From NCBI RefSeq assembly GCF_004564075.1, contig NZ_CP038256.1, forward strand, positions 2,604,001 to 2,668,000: DNA of 64,000 nucleotides, read 5' to 3'. The notes under the pieces are model-generated. The model worked only from the letters and a program-made list of their open reading frames with translations, did not search any database and had not been told where the DNA came from. Below, piece by piece: positions 43,789-53,868 of the stretch. Within the stretch, counting starts at the first letter, position 1. The number at the start of each line of letters is the position of its first letter. The position numbers and the translations under genes were made by a program. Origin of the DNA: Microbacterium sediminis. GTDB lineage: Bacteria > Actinomycetota > Actinomycetes > Actinomycetales > Microbacteriaceae.

Positions 43789-44370
43789 ATGCAGCTCGCC
43801 GACAGCCTGCCGGGCGTGATCCTCGGCGCCGCGCTCGTGCTCGTGATGGGCGCGGCGCTCGTGCTCATCCTCGTGCGGCGCGATCGGCCGGCGACGGCGG
43901 CCCTCCTGACGGCGGCGATCCTCATCGTTCTCTCCCTCATCGCGGTCGCGATCGCGCCGTGGCACGTTCCCCTCCCGCTCGTCGCCCCGCTCGCGGTACT
44001 GGGCACCGCCGTCGCGGTGCTCGGTGGCGACCCCGTCGCCCGCCGGGTGCTCGCGATCGCCTCGGACGACGGCGTGCGCGAGGGCCCGCACGGCGGCATC
44101 CTCCTGCGCGCGCCGGCGGGCACCGGCGGAGCGGGTCCAGAGGTGATGCGCGGCGGGGTGACGATCGGCTACCTCGAGCGGGTCGCGGCGGCGCTGGCCC
44201 TCGTCGTCGGCTATCCCGAGGCGATCGCCGTCGTCGTGGCCGTCAAGGGCATCGCGCGCTTCACCGAGCTGGGAACCCCGGAGGCGCGCGAGCGCTTCAT
44301 CATCGGCACGCTCGCGAGCCTCGGCTGGGCGTGCGTGGCCGCGGCGATCGTGCGCCTCGCGATCGCGTAA
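43789..44370 (+). CDS. Membrane protein, partner of the SatD-like regulator
   Basis: About 193 residues from ATG 43789 (an in-frame ATG at 43759 would add ten residues). Four to five membrane segments: VILGAALVLVMGAALVLIL, ATAALLTAAILIVLSLIAVA, PLPLVAPLAVLGTAVAVLGG, VAAALALVVGYPEAIAVVVA and a final one at LASLGWACVAAAIVRLAIA. No transport or enzyme motif seen. A short soluble loop contains PHGGILLRAPAG. It lies 52 bases after the regulator gene. Function unknown. Confidence 0.75.
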   Translation: MQLADSLPGVILGAALVLVMGAALVLILVRRDRPATAALLTAAILIVLSLIAVAIAPWHVPLPLVAPLAVLGTAVAVLGGDPVARRVLAIASDDGVREGPHGGILLRAPAGTGGAGPEVMRGGVTIGYLERVAAALALVVGYPEAIAVVVAVKGIARFTELGTPEARERFIIGTLASLGWACVAAAIVRLAIA

Positions 44371-44376
44371 CGCCGC

Positions 44377-45350
44377 TCAGGCGCCGTCCCACCAGCGCAG
44401 GATGCGCAGCGCGGTGAACGTGAGCCACGGCGACGGCTGCCCCGGCTCGACGTCGGCGTGGAACCAGACGCGTCCGGGCAGGCGGTGATCCACCGCCCAG
44501 GTGCCGTCGTCGCGGCGCTTGCCGCGCAGCAGATCGATCGCCTCGGAAAGGCGCGGGTCGGGCTCGTGGCCGTCGTGCAGGTGGGCCGCGCGGAAGTAGT
44601 CGAGCGCGCGGATCGCCGTGTAGGCGGCGCGGCCCGGGCTCATGAAGACGCCGACGTACGGCACGACCGGACGCCCCTCGGCGAGCGTGCTCAGCAGCCG
44701 GCGCTCCAGCAGGTACTCCTTGGCGCGGTGCCGCGCCTCACGCAGCTGCGGGGTGCCGCCGGTGGCCCGCTCGTGATCGAGCAGCCGAACAGCCCGTTCA
44801 GGGTCGACTCGACCGAGGCGCGCGTGGAGCCCTCGATCCACTCGCAGTTCCAGCCGCCCTCGGCCATCTGGTGGTCGGCGAACCACTGCGCGAGCGCCGA
44901 CATGTCGCGCCCCAGCCACAGGCCGTTCGAGAGGGTCCACGAGTTGATGCACACGTCGACCTCGCCGCCCCAGTACGGCAGGTCGTCGTACTCCCATCGC
45001 ACCGCGCGCTCGATGCGATCGGCCGTATCGCCGAGCACCGCGGCGTCGACGCCCCACTCGCGCAGCGCGCTGAGGCTCCAGGTGGTGGCGACCCACGGCT
45101 GGCCCTCGCCGGACCCCGTCGCCTCGGACGGATCCCAGCCCTCACCGGGGAAGAAGGCGCCGCGCGCCCAGGTGCCCTCCGGATCCTGCCGCGCCAGCAG
45201 CCGCGCCGCCATCCCCTCGGTGGCGACGCGCTCGCGAGTGGCGCGCCACGTGGCCTGCGGCGCATCGAGCAGATCGCGCTCCACCTGCCACCGCAGCGCC
45301 GGATCGGTGCGGCTCATCCACTCGAGGATCGCCGGCGCGGTCTCGGTCAT
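44377..45350 (-). pseudogene. Frameshifted squalene-cyclase/prenyltransferase-repeat-like protein
   Basis: The N-terminal part (MTETAPAILEWMSRTDPALR to ASVESTLNGLFG) and C-terminal part (LLDHERATGGTPQLREARHR to ALRILRWWDGA) are in different frames; the shift falls at about 44775-44790 and is repaired by one extra base. Together they form a single alpha/alpha-barrel protein of about 324 residues with QW-like repeats (AEGGWNCEW, DGTWAVDH). Such proteins are common uncharacterised relatives of squalene-hopene cyclases. It could be a true pseudogene or a sequence error. ATG at 45350. Confidence 0.8.
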
Positions 45351-45402
45351 ACCCGCACGCTAGTTCGTGGCGGGCGACATTTCGATGGCGTGAGGCGGGC
45401 GA

Positions 45403-46020
45403 TCAGAAGGTCTGGTCGAGGCCCGCGAAGAACGCCGCGTGCTCGCCGTCGACGCCGTACATCTCGCGCACGATCCGCTCGGCCTCGTCGGCGTCGCGGT
45501 CGACGAGCGCGCCGGCCAGCCGCTCGTGCTGCGCGCGCAGCACCATCGCGTACTCGGCGAACGGGAAGTGGCGCACGACCCACTGCACCGAGTAGAGCAG
45601 GTCACTGCGCAGGCAGAAGTTGCTGTTGCCGCAGACCTCGATCATGAAGTCGTTGAAGGCGCGGTTGGCCTCGTGGTAGGCCTCATCGTCGGTACCCGAG
45701 GCGGCGACCTTGCCGAGCAGCGCGAGCGCCGTCTCGGCCTGCTCGTCGGTCATCCGCTTCGTCGCGAGGCGGATGATCGATCCATACAGGTAGCCGGCGT
45801 GCTCCATCGTCTCGCGCACGCGCTGCGGCGTGAGCTCGGCGACGCGCGTGTAGCGGCTCGCCGCCATCTCGATCAGGCCGGCTCGCTCCAGGCGCTGCAG
45901 CGCCTCGCGCACGGGCATGCGCGAGACGCCGAGCTGATCGGCGAGGTCCTGATCGCGCAGCGACTGTCCGGGGGCGAGCTCGCCCTGGACGATCGCGTCG
46001 GCGAGACGCACGAACACCAT
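45403..46020 (-). CDS. GntR-family transcriptional regulator (FCD/FadR subfamily)
   Basis: 205 residues. N-terminal winged helix-turn-helix: VRLADAIVQGELAPGQSLRD, then QDLADQLGVSRMPVREALQR and LERAGLIEMAASRYTRVAE. The C-terminal FCD-type helical domain follows (YHEANRAFNDFMIEVCGNSN, the RHFPFAEYAMVLRAQHERL region), with His/Asp positions that bind a metal and small acid ligand in this family. ATG 46020 is chosen; a TTG at 46071 would extend it by 17 residues. It lies downstream of glyS on the same strand. Its target is not evident. Confidence 0.9.
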   Translation of the reverse strand: MVFVRLADAIVQGELAPGQSLRDQDLADQLGVSRMPVREALQRLERAGLIEMAASRYTRVAELTPQRVRETMEHAGYLYGSIIRLATKRMTDEQAETALALLGKVAASGTDDEAYHEANRAFNDFMIEVCGNSNFCLRSDLLYSVQWVVRHFPFAEYAMVLRAQHERLAGALVDRDADEAERIVREMYGVDGEHAAFFAGLDQTF

Positions 46021-46223
46021 GTCGGACAGGCGCTGCGGCTGAGGGGTGTCAAGGGCGAGGAGCGCGGACAAGGGAGGCCTCCGTGGGTGCAGAGTGTGGC
46101 AGCGGCGCGCGAGGGTTCGGGTGCTTTCGCGCGATGTCGCACGCCCGGGGGAGCGTATATCGACGAAGCTCGATCGTACGCTCTCGGTGGCCTGGTCCGC
46201 TAGGGTTCCCGGATAGTTGTGGG

Positions 46224-47612
46224 TCAGGCGCCCTTGAGTCGGTCGGCGAGGTAGGCGCTCAGGCCCTCGAGCGGCACGCGCTCCTGCGCCATGCTGTCGC
46301 GATCGCGCACCGTGACCGCCTTGTCGTCGAGGGAGTCGAAGTCGACCGTGACGCAGAACGGCGTGCCGATCTCGTCCTGGCGGCGGTAGCGGCGGCCGAT
46401 CGCGCCGGCGTCGTCGAAGTCGACGTTCCACGATCCGCGCAGCTCGTCGGCGACCTCGCGGGCCAGCGGCGACAGGCGCTCGTTGCGGCTGAGCGGCAGC
46501 ACCGCCACCTTCACGGGCGCGAGGCGCGGGTCGAGGCGCAGCACGGTGCGCACGTCGGTGCCGCCCTTGGCGTTGGGCACCTCCTCCTCGGCGTACGCGT
46601 CGACGAGGAACGCCATCATCGAGCGGGTGAGGCCGAACGACGGCTCGATCACGTACGGCACGTACTTCTCGCCGGAGGCCTGGTCGAAGAAGGCGAGGTT
46701 GCCGGCGCCGGAGTGCTCGATGTGGTTGGAGAGGTCGAAGTCCGTGCGGTTGGCGATGCCCATGAGCTCGCCCCAGCCCTTGCCCTGGAAGCCGAACTCG
46801 TACTCCACGTCGATCGTGCGATCCGAGTAGTGCGCGCGCTCGCCATCGGGCACGTCGAGCTTGCGCATGTGCGACGGGTCGATGCCGAGATCGACGAACC
46901 AGTTCCAGCACGCGTCGACCCAGTGCTCGAACCACTCGGCGGCCTCGGCCGGCGGCACGAAGTACTCGATCTCCATCTGCTCGAACTCGCGGGTGCGGAA
47001 GATGAAGTTTCCGGGCGTGATCTCGTTGCGGAACGCCTTGCCGACCTGGCCGACGCCGAACGGCGGCTTCTTGCGGCTCGCGGTGACGACGTTGGCGAAG
47101 TTCACGAAGATGCCCTGGGCCGTCTCCGGGCGCAGGTAGTGCAGGCCGGACTCATCGTCGACGACGCCGAGGTAGGTCTTCACCAGTCCGCTGAACGACT
47201 TCGGCTCGGTCCACTGGCCGCGCGTGCCGCAGTCCGGGCAGACGATGTCGGCCATGCCGTTCTCGGGCTCGCGGCCCTTCTTGGCGACGAACGCCTCGAT
47301 GAGGTGATCCTCGCGGTGGCGCTTGTGGCACTGCAGGCACTCCACCAGCGGGTCCGTGAACGTCGCCACGTGACCCGAGGCCTCCCACACCTTCGTCGGC
47401 AGGATCACCGAGGAGTCCAGGCCGACCATGTCGCCGCGACCGCGCACGAAGGTCTGCCACCACTGGCGGCGGATGTTCTCCTTGAGCTCCGTGCCGAGGG
47501 GGCCGTAGTCCCACGCCGACCGCGATCCGCCGTAGATCTCTCCCGCCTGGAAGACGAACCCGCGGTGGCGGGCGAGGCTGATCACCTTGTCGAGACGGGA
47601 CTGTTCGGCCAC
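46224..47612 (-). CDS. glyS: Glycine--tRNA ligase (homodimeric)
   Basis: 462 residues, class II synthetase of the alpha2 type. Seen: [38 protein letters not shown], a zinc-ribbon-like CLQCHKRH and CPDCGTRG pair, [20 protein letters not shown] (motif 2), and [20 protein letters not shown] (motif 3). The GTG at 47612 is the family start; the open frame upstream is not conserved. A Cys pair plus second Cys pair as seen here is normal for this type. It diverges from the GHL10-like gene. Confidence 0.96.
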   Translation of the reverse strand: MAEQSRLDKVISLARHRGFVFQAGEIYGGSRSAWDYGPLGTELKENIRRQWWQTFVRGRGDMVGLDSSVILPTKVWEASGHVATFTDPLVECLQCHKRHREDHLIEAFVAKKGREPENGMADIVCPDCGTRGQWTEPKSFSGLVKTYLGVVDDESGLHYLRPETAQGIFVNFANVVTASRKKPPFGVGQVGKAFRNEITPGNFIFRTREFEQMEIEYFVPPAEAAEWFEHWVDACWNWFVDLGIDPSHMRKLDVPDGERAHYSDRTIDVEYEFGFQGKGWGELMGIANRTDFDLSNHIEHSGAGNLAFFDQASGEKYVPYVIEPSFGLTRSMMAFLVDAYAEEEVPNAKGGTDVRTVLRLDPRLAPVKVAVLPLSRNERLSPLAREVADELRGSWNVDFDDAGAIGRRYRRQDEIGTPFCVTVDFDSLDDKAVTVRDRDSMAQERVPLEGLSAYLADRLKGA

Positions 47613-47872
47613 GGTGGCTCCAATGGTCGGGAGTGGATCGGATGGCCCGGAATCGGGCGCCAGAGCGGTGGGTGCCGCCACCCCAATCCTAATCCGCGCG
47701 TGCCGGACGGATTCCCGAGTGCCGACGTGCCGCCCACGCCCGCCCTCGCGACGCGGGCGCACCCGGGAACGGCCTTCCGCGGATCCGATGAAAACCTCTA
47801 CCGCAATATGTCGCAAGTCCGTAAAGTCTTTCCCAATCGGCCCCACGGGCACCCCGATCGAGGAGACCAGCA

Positions 47873-49492
47873 ATGACGCACCCCGCCCCCGTCGCGATCC
47901 CCCGCCGCGGCTTCCTGACCCTCGCCGCCGCCGGCGTCGCCGGCTCGGCGCTCACCGTGACCGTCGGATCCCTCACTCCCGCCGGTGCGGCGCCCCTCGC
48001 CCCGGCGAGCGCAACGACCGCGATCGGCGCGCACCGGAAGCGCGAGCTGCGCGCCATGTGGATCGCGACCGTCGTCAACATCGACTGGCCCTCGCGCACG
48101 GGCCTTCCCGCCGAGACGCTCCAGGCCGAGCTGCGGCACTGGCTCGACTTGGCCGTCGAGATGAACCTCAACGCCGTGTTCTTCCAGGTGCGGCCCACCG
48201 CCGACGCGTTCTTCGAGAGCCCGCTGGAGCCGTGGTCGAAGTACCTCACCGGCACGCAGGGCCGCCACCCCGGCTTCGACCCGCTCGCCTTCGCCGTCGC
48301 CGAGGCACACGCCCGCAACCTCGAGCTGCACGCCTGGTACAACCCCTACCGCGTGTCGATGGACACCAACGCCGCCGCGCTCGTGCCGGAGCACCCGGCG
48401 CGCGTGCACCCCGAATGGGTGTGGGCGTACGGCGGCAAGCTGTACTTCGATCCGGGCATCCCCGCCGCGCGCGAGCACATCTACGCCGCGATCCTGCACT
48501 CGGTGGCGAACTACGACCTCGACGGCGTGCACTTCGACGACTACTTCTATCCGTATCCGGTTGCGGGGCAGACGATCCCCGACGCCCATACCTTCGCCGA
48601 GCACGGCGCGGGCTCCGCCGACATCGCCGCCTGGCGCCGCGACAACGTCGACACCTTCGTGCGCGAGATCTCGCAGCGCATCAAGCAGACCAAGCCGTGG
48701 GTCAAGTTCGGCATCTCGCCGTTCGGCATCTGGCGCAACAAGGCGACCGATCCGCGGGGCTCGGAGACGAGCGGGTCGCAGTCGTACGACGCGCAGTACG
48801 CCGACACCCGCAAGTGGGTGCTCGAGGGCTGGCTCGACTACATCAACCCGCAGATCTACTGGCAGTTCGGCCTCGCCGTGGCCGACTACCTCAAGCTCGC
48901 GCCATGGTGGGCCGAGGTCGCCGCGCAGTCGGGCACGCAGCTGTACATCGGCGAGGCGACGTACAAGGTCACCAGCGGGGTGTTCACCGATCCGCGCGAG
49001 CTGACCAACCACGTCGCGCTGGGCAAGGAGCTCACCGCCGCCGGCACCCCCGTGCACGGCCACGTCTGGTACTCGGCGAACCAGATCCCCAAGGCCGACG
49101 CCCTCAACGGCGCGATGGCCGCCGTCGTGGCCGATCACTACCAGCGCCCCGCGCTCGTGCCGGCGATGCCGCACCTGCCCGGCACCGCCGTACGCGAGCC
49201 GGTCCTGGCCGAGGCCGTGCGCACCGATGCGGGCGTCGCGCTGAAGTGGCTCGACGCCGGCCCGAAGCCGACGCGCGCCACGTCGTTCGCGATCTACCGG
49301 GTCGAGGGATCCGCGAGCGCGATCGAGATCGAGGATGGCGCGAACCTCTGGGCGACGGTCCGCACGAGCGGCGTCGTGGAGCAGTTCTTTACCGACACGA
49401 CGGCCGAGCCGGGCCGTGCGTACACCTACGTCGTCACCGCGCTCGACCGCCTCTGGAACGAGTCCGCCCCGAGCCGCGCGAAGCGGGTCTGA
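47873..49492 (+). CDS. Tat-exported glycosyl-hydrolase-like GHL10 (YngK/DUF187) family protein
   Basis: 539 residues. A twin-arginine signal ([18 protein letters not shown]) is followed by a GHL10-type TIM barrel: [62 protein letters not shown] with acidic residues near the presumed active site, [11 protein letters not shown] and [12 protein letters not shown]. The last 90 residues form an Fn3-like domain. It is probably a secreted carbohydrate-active protein, perhaps acting on cell-wall or plant glycans; the substrate is unknown for most of the family. ATG 47873 with GAGGAGA upstream. Confidence 0.9.
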   Translation: MTHPAPVAIPRRGFLTLAAAGVAGSALTVTVGSLTPAGAAPLAPASATTAIGAHRKRELRAMWIATVVNIDWPSRTGLPAETLQAELRHWLDLAVEMNLNAVFFQVRPTADAFFESPLEPWSKYLTGTQGRHPGFDPLAFAVAEAHARNLELHAWYNPYRVSMDTNAAALVPEHPARVHPEWVWAYGGKLYFDPGIPAAREHIYAAILHSVANYDLDGVHFDDYFYPYPVAGQTIPDAHTFAEHGAGSADIAAWRRDNVDTFVREISQRIKQTKPWVKFGISPFGIWRNKATDPRGSETSGSQSYDAQYADTRKWVLEGWLDYINPQIYWQFGLAVADYLKLAPWWAEVAAQSGTQLYIGEATYKVTSGVFTDPRELTNHVALGKELTAAGTPVHGHVWYSANQIPKADALNGAMAAVVADHYQRPALVPAMPHLPGTAVREPVLAEAVRTDAGVALKWLDAGPKPTRATSFAIYRVEGSASAIEIEDGANLWATVRTSGVVEQFFTDTTAEPGRAYTYVVTALDRLWNESAPSRAKRV

Positions 49493-49523
49493 GCCCGGGC
49501 GGCTGCACTCCCGACGCGCCACC

Positions 49524-49960
49524 ACGGGCTCGTCGACCGGAGTGAGCGAAGCGAACGAAGCGGCGGAGTCGAGGCCTGGAGGGTTCGACCCCGAGCTCTC
49601 GACTCGCTTCGCTCGCTCGAGCCGTCTCCGCTCGCTTCGCTCGGTCGACGAGCCCGCGTGGTTGGTGCTCGTGGTCGGCTGCAAGCCTCACGGCTCGTCG
49701 ACCGAAGCGGCGCAGCCGCGGAGCGGAGACGGGCCGAGCGCAGCGCCGGAGGCGCGGAGTCGAGGCCTCGCGGGTCCAACCCCGCGCTCTCGACTCGCTT
49801 CGCTCGCTCGAGCCGTCTCCGCTCGCTTCGCTCGGTCGACGGGCCCGCGTGGTCGCACTCCTGACGCGCCACACGCGCCGCTGGCTCGTCGACCGGAGGC
49901 GCGCAGCGCCGGAGCGGAGACGGGTCGAGCGGAGCGCCGGAGGCGCGGAGTCGAGGCCGA
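49524..49960. repeat. Array of about five dispersed repeat copies
   Basis: The 517-base gap between the GHL10-like gene and the next LLM gene is mostly repeat. Units occur around 49524-49574 (+), 49595-49655 (-), 49690-49765 (+), 49787-49852 (-) and 49880-49955 (+), each with GGCTCGTCGACCG or its complement at one end and GGAGTCGAGGCC at the other. The last 50 bases before ATG 50010 hold no repeat and could carry the LLM promoter. Confidence 0.8.
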
Positions 49961-50009
49961 ACGACCGCACCCCCGCACGCTGGGCCCGGCGGCGTGCGAG
50001 GATCGCGGC

Positions 50010-50798
50010 ATGGCCCTTCCGACGATGGCGGTCACGTTCCGCCCGCAGCTGCCGCCCGAGCGCCTCCACGATGTCGTCACCGCGGCCGATCAGGCGGGGA
50101 TCGACGAGCTCTGGCTGTGGGAGGACTGCTTCCTCGAGGGCGGCATCGCCACCGCCTCGGCCGCGCTCGCTCGATCGGAGCGCGTGCGGATCGGACTCGG
50201 GCTGCTCCCCGTGCCGCTGCGCAACCCGGCGCTCGCGGCGATGGAGCTCGCCACGCTCGAGCGCCTCGCGCCCGGCCGCGTCATCGCGGGCTTCGGGCAC
50301 GGCGTGCTCGACTGGATGGGCCAGGTCGGCGCGCGCGTCGCCTCGCCGCTGACCCTGCTACGCGAGTATGTGACCGCCGTGCGATCGCTGCTGGAGGGCG
50401 GCACGGTGGACGCGGCCGGACGCTACGTGTCGCTGCGCGATGTCGCGCTCGACTGGCCGCCGGCGGCCGCGCCGCAGCTGGTGATCGGCGCCACCGGCCC
50501 CAAGACGCTGCGCCTGGCCGGCGAGCTGGGCGACGGCGTGGTGCTCTCGGGCGGCACCTCGCCCGACGACGTGCGCGCCGCGCGCGCGATCATCGACGAG
50601 GGCTACGCCGCCTCCGGACGCGACGGCCGCTCGCGCGTCACGGTGTACGTGCCGGTGGACACCACCCTGCCGCGTCTGGCCGATCACCTGCGCGAACGCG
50701 CCGCCGCGTACGGCGACGCCGGAGCGGACGCCGTCTCGTTCGAGGCGCCCGCGGACTCCCCCGATCCGAGGCCGATCATCGACGCGCTGGCCGGCTGA
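50010..50798 (+). CDS. LLM-class oxidoreductase, probably F420-dependent
   Basis: 262 residues, short luciferase-like barrel: MAVTFRPQLPPERLHDVVTA, DELWLWEDCFLEGGI, RVRIGLGLLPVPLRNPALAA, GRVIAGFGHGVLDWMGQVG, LVIGATGPKTLRLAGELGDG and VVLSGGTSP. The LWEDCFLEGG style is typical of actinobacterial F420-linked LLM enzymes, though FMN use cannot be excluded. No signal peptide. It converges with the YdeI-like gene. Substrate unknown. Confidence 0.86.
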   Translation: MALPTMAVTFRPQLPPERLHDVVTAADQAGIDELWLWEDCFLEGGIATASAALARSERVRIGLGLLPVPLRNPALAAMELATLERLAPGRVIAGFGHGVLDWMGQVGARVASPLTLLREYVTAVRSLLEGGTVDAAGRYVSLRDVALDWPPAAAPQLVIGATGPKTLRLAGELGDGVVLSGGTSPDDVRAARAIIDEGYAASGRDGRSRVTVYVPVDTTLPRLADHLRERAAAYGDAGADAVSFEAPADSPDPRPIIDALAG

Positions 50799-50801
50799 AC
50801 C

Positions 50802-51473
50802 TCACGCGGTCGCCGCGCGGGCGGCCTCGGCCGCGCGGGGCAGCCATGCCGGGGGCTTGCCGGGACGCTGGGGCGGCACGAGCAGGCCCGCCTCGCTGTC
50901 GGCGACGAGCTGGCGGGCGCGGCGCTCGCGCGTGGCCTCCTGCGCGGCCGAGGCGATCCAGTGCCGCACGGCCTTGCGGTAGCCCGGCGCCGCCTCGGCG
51001 AGGAACGCGACAGTGCCGGGCGAGGCGTCGATGATCGCCTGCAGCCGGGGATCCAGCTCGGCCTCGCCGCTCTCGTGCGAGTACACGCCGCTGCGCTCCG
51101 GCGCTCGGCGCTCGAACGCCGCGAGCCCGGCCGGGTGCATCCGGCCCTCGGCGGTGAGACGCTCGACGTGGTCGATGTTGACCCGCGACCAGATGCTGCG
51201 CGGCTTCCGCGGCGTCCAGCGCTGCCGGCGCCGGTCGTCGTCGATCGGCTGCGAGACCGAGTCGATCCACCCGAAGCACAGTGCCTCGAGTACCGCGTCG
51301 GCCCATGTGAGGCCGCGATCGGGCACGTGCGCCCGGCGCAGCTCCATCCACAGCTCCGGCGCGGTGTCGTGATGCCGCTCGAGCCACGCGCGGAACTCGG
51401 CGGCGTCGCGGAAGAACCGGGCCGGTCGCTCGGCGCTGCCGGCCGCGGTGCCGGGCTCGTCGTCGTGGCTCAC
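50802..51473 (-). CDS. YdeI/OmpD-associated family protein
   Basis: 223 residues. The family core is visible: PARFFRDAAEFRAWLERHHD, ELWMELRRAHVPDRGLTWAD, AVLEALCFGWIDSVSQPIDD, RQRWTPRKPRSIWSRVNIDH and VERLTAEGRMHPAGLAAFER. The C-terminal half has the second YdeI domain. The family is linked to bacteriocin tolerance in some bacteria by genetic work, but the biochemical role is unknown. GTG start at 51473. It diverges from the MFS gene and ends four bases from the LLM gene stop. Confidence 0.9.
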   Translation of the reverse strand: MSHDDEPGTAAGSAERPARFFRDAAEFRAWLERHHDTAPELWMELRRAHVPDRGLTWADAVLEALCFGWIDSVSQPIDDDRRRQRWTPRKPRSIWSRVNIDHVERLTAEGRMHPAGLAAFERRAPERSGVYSHESGEAELDPRLQAIIDASPGTVAFLAEAAPGYRKAVRHWIASAAQEATRERRARQLVADSEAGLLVPPQRPGKPPAWLPRAAEAARAATA

Positions 51474-51651
51474 GCGATCAGCCTGCCACCCGCCACCGAC
51501 ATCGCCGCGATCCCGCGCAGATCTGCGTTGCCGCGCAGCCAACGCCGCGATCTGCTGCGCGGAATCGCCGATCTGCGCCGGAACGCCGCGGACGAGGGGT
51601 GTATCGGCATCTCGGAGCCGGGTGTCCCCGGCCGCCGATAGGGTGAAGCAC

Positions 51652-53094
51652 GTGAGTGATGCGGCGGACAGAAGGCGGTTGTCCCGCACCACCCCCAAGT
51701 GGCTCACGGTGTTCGCCCTCGCGTTCACCGGCCTGACCTCGGCGTACATGTTCACGCTCGTCGTGCCGATCCAGTCGGAGCTGCCCGAGCTGCTCGACGC
51801 GTCGCGCCAGGACACGGCCTGGGTCGTGACGATCACGCTCCTCGTCGCCGCCTGCGCCACGCCGATCTCCGGTCGCCTGGGCGACATGTACGGCAAGCGC
51901 CGCATCGTGCTCATCCTCATCGGGTTCCTGCTGCTCGGCTCGATCGTCGCCGCGCTCTCGCCCAACATCGTCGGCCTGATCATCGGCCGCGGGCTGCAGG
52001 GGGCGACGACCGGCGTGATCCCGCTCGGCATCGCGATCATGCGCGACGTGCTGCCCCCGGCCCGACTGGGCACGGCGGTGGCGCTCATGAGCGCCACGAT
52101 GGGCGTGGGCGGCTCGCTCGGCATGCCCGTGAGCGCGTGGGTCGTCGAGAACCTCGACTGGCACGCGCTGTTCTGGATCGCGGCCGGCCTCGGCATCGTC
52201 GCCGCCGCGCTCGTGGTCGCCTTCGTGCCGCCGAGCGTGCTGCGCGCGCCGGGGCGCTTCGATGTGCCCGGCGTGATCGGTCTGACGATCGCGCTCAGCG
52301 GCATTCTGCTGGCGATCTCGCGCGGCAGCGACTGGGGCTGGCTCTCGCCCGCCACGCTCGGCGCGGGCCTGGGCGGCGTCGCGGTGCTGCTGCTGTGGGG
52401 CTGGTACCAGCTGCGCACGCCGGAGCCGCTGCTCGATCTGCGCGTGGCCGCGCGGCCGGCGGTGCTCTTCACGAACCTCACCGCGATCTGCATGGGCTTC
52501 GCGCTGTTCGGCTCGAACGTGACGCTGCCGCAGATGCTCGAGCTGCCGGCCGGCACGGGCTCGGGCTTCGGGCTCGGGGTGTTCGAGACGGCGCTGATCG
52601 TCATGCCCGCTGGTCTCATCATGATGCTCATCTCGCCGCTGTCCGGCTGGCTCGAGCGCGTGCTGGGCCCGCGCATCATGCTCTCGGCCGGCACCGGCTT
52701 CGTCGCGCTGTCGTACGTGTACCTGCTGCTGTGGAACGACCACGTGGCGCACCTGTTCATCGCCAACCTCATCGTCGGCGTCGGGATCGGCCTGAGCTTC
52801 GCGGCGATGCCGATGCTCATCATGCGCTCGGTGCCCGCGGCCGAGACGGGGGCGTCGAACGGCATCAACGCGCTCGCGCGATCGCTCGGCACCTCGACGG
52901 CCTCGACCGTGATGGCCGCCGTCCTGGCCGCGATGGTCGTGGAGTACGACGGCGTCGCCGTGCCCACGCTCGACGCGTTCCTGCTGTGCTTCTGGCTCGG
53001 CGCGATCACCGGGGCGGCCGCCTGCCTGCTGTCGCTGTTCATCCCGCGGCGGCCGCCCGTCGAGGCGCACCCCTCGGTGCCGGCCCGGGGCTGA
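51652..53094 (+). CDS. MFS transporter, DHA2-like drug/proton exporter
   Basis: 480 residues with about 14 membrane helices, fitting the DHA2 (14-TM) drug antiporter group. Motif A in the first half is GRLGDMYGKRR; the motif-C-like GVGGSLGMPVSAWVVE follows; late helices contain IANLIVGVGIGLSFAAMPML and ALARSLGTSTASTVMAAVLA. Substrate unknown, probably a toxic small molecule. GTG start at 51652. Its stop codon is directly followed by the stop of the convergent hydrolase gene with no space for a separate terminator. Confidence 0.9.
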   Translation: MSDAADRRRLSRTTPKWLTVFALAFTGLTSAYMFTLVVPIQSELPELLDASRQDTAWVVTITLLVAACATPISGRLGDMYGKRRIVLILIGFLLLGSIVAALSPNIVGLIIGRGLQGATTGVIPLGIAIMRDVLPPARLGTAVALMSATMGVGGSLGMPVSAWVVENLDWHALFWIAAGLGIVAAALVVAFVPPSVLRAPGRFDVPGVIGLTIALSGILLAISRGSDWGWLSPATLGAGLGGVAVLLLWGWYQLRTPEPLLDLRVAARPAVLFTNLTAICMGFALFGSNVTLPQMLELPAGTGSGFGLGVFETALIVMPAGLIMMLISPLSGWLERVLGPRIMLSAGTGFVALSYVYLLLWNDHVAHLFIANLIVGVGIGLSFAAMPMLIMRSVPAAETGASNGINALARSLGTSTASTVMAAVLAAMVVEYDGVAVPTLDAFLLCFWLGAITGAAACLLSLFIPRRPPVEAHPSVPARG

Positions 53095-53868
53095 TCAGCC
53101 GAGGGGGAGCAGCTCGGGCGATGGCTCGGCGCGGGCGAGCCAGTGGGCCAGCACGCGGTGGAACAGCTCCGGATCCTCGGCGCTCCAGACGTGGTGCATC
53201 CGCGGCACGATCGCGGCCGTGCCCCGCGGCGCCGGCCCGGCCACATCGGGCAGGGCGTCACGCACCTGCCGCGGCTCCCGCTCCCCCGCCAGTACGAGCA
53301 GTGGGGCGGTGAGGGCTCCGAGGCCCGCGAGCGCGGCGGCGGGGAGCCCGTCGTACACCTGGCGGGTCATGCGCCGGGCCGACGCGCGATCCGTGCCCAG
53401 CCCGGTCTCGACGAACGCCGGCACCGCGTCGGCCGGCAGCCGGAACGCGCGCGCGAGCCCGCGCCAGTAGCCGGCGCTGCCCCACAGCGCGATCTGCGCG
53501 AGACCCGACACGCGCGTGAGGCCCCCGACGCCGCGCACCGCCGCGCCCGTGACGAGGCCGCGGCGCACGACGTCGGGGTGCCGCGCGCACAGCAGTGCGC
53601 CGAGCACGCCGCCGAGCGAGAGCCCCACGATGTGCGCGCGCCCTCCGGCGCCCCGCTCGCGCACGATGCCGGCGAGGTCGTCGGCCACCGTCTCGAGGTC
53701 GGTCCACGGCACCCCGGCCGATGCGCCGAAGCCCGGGAGGTCGGGCACGATCGCGTGGTACTCCGGCAGGGCCTCGGCCTGCGCCGTCCACATCCAGCCC
53801 GCCACGCTCCCACCGTGCAGGAACAGGATCGACTCCGCCGCGCCGGCGTGGTGCTCCTCGATGTGCAT
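53095..53868 (-). CDS. Alpha/beta hydrolase
   Basis: 257 residues. Oxyanion segment LFLHGGSVAGWMW, the nucleophile elbow GLSLGG, VPDLPGFGASAG after strand 4, and a late histidine in PRMHHVWSAEDPELFH with the acid in an APLLVLAGEREPRQ context. It looks like an esterase or C-C bond hydrolase; no substrate can be named. Its ATG shares a base with the padR-like gene stop (TGATG), so it is coupled to the regulator and probably controlled by it. Confidence 0.88.
   Translation of the reverse strand: MHIEEHHAGAAESILFLHGGSVAGWMWTAQAEALPEYHAIVPDLPGFGASAGVPWTDLETVADDLAGIVRERGAGGRAHIVGLSLGGVLGALLCARHPDVVRRGLVTGAAVRGVGGLTRVSGLAQIALWGSAGYWRGLARAFRLPADAVPAFVETGLGTDRASARRMTRQVYDGLPAAALAGLGALTAPLLVLAGEREPRQVRDALPDVAGPAPRGTAAIVPRMHHVWSAEDPELFHRVLAHWLARAEPSPELLPLG

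Noticed and set aside
49524..49960. Repeat array considered as a CRISPR
   Set aside because: Units alternate in orientation, are partly palindromic along their whole length, have no regular unique spacers, and no cas genes are nearby.
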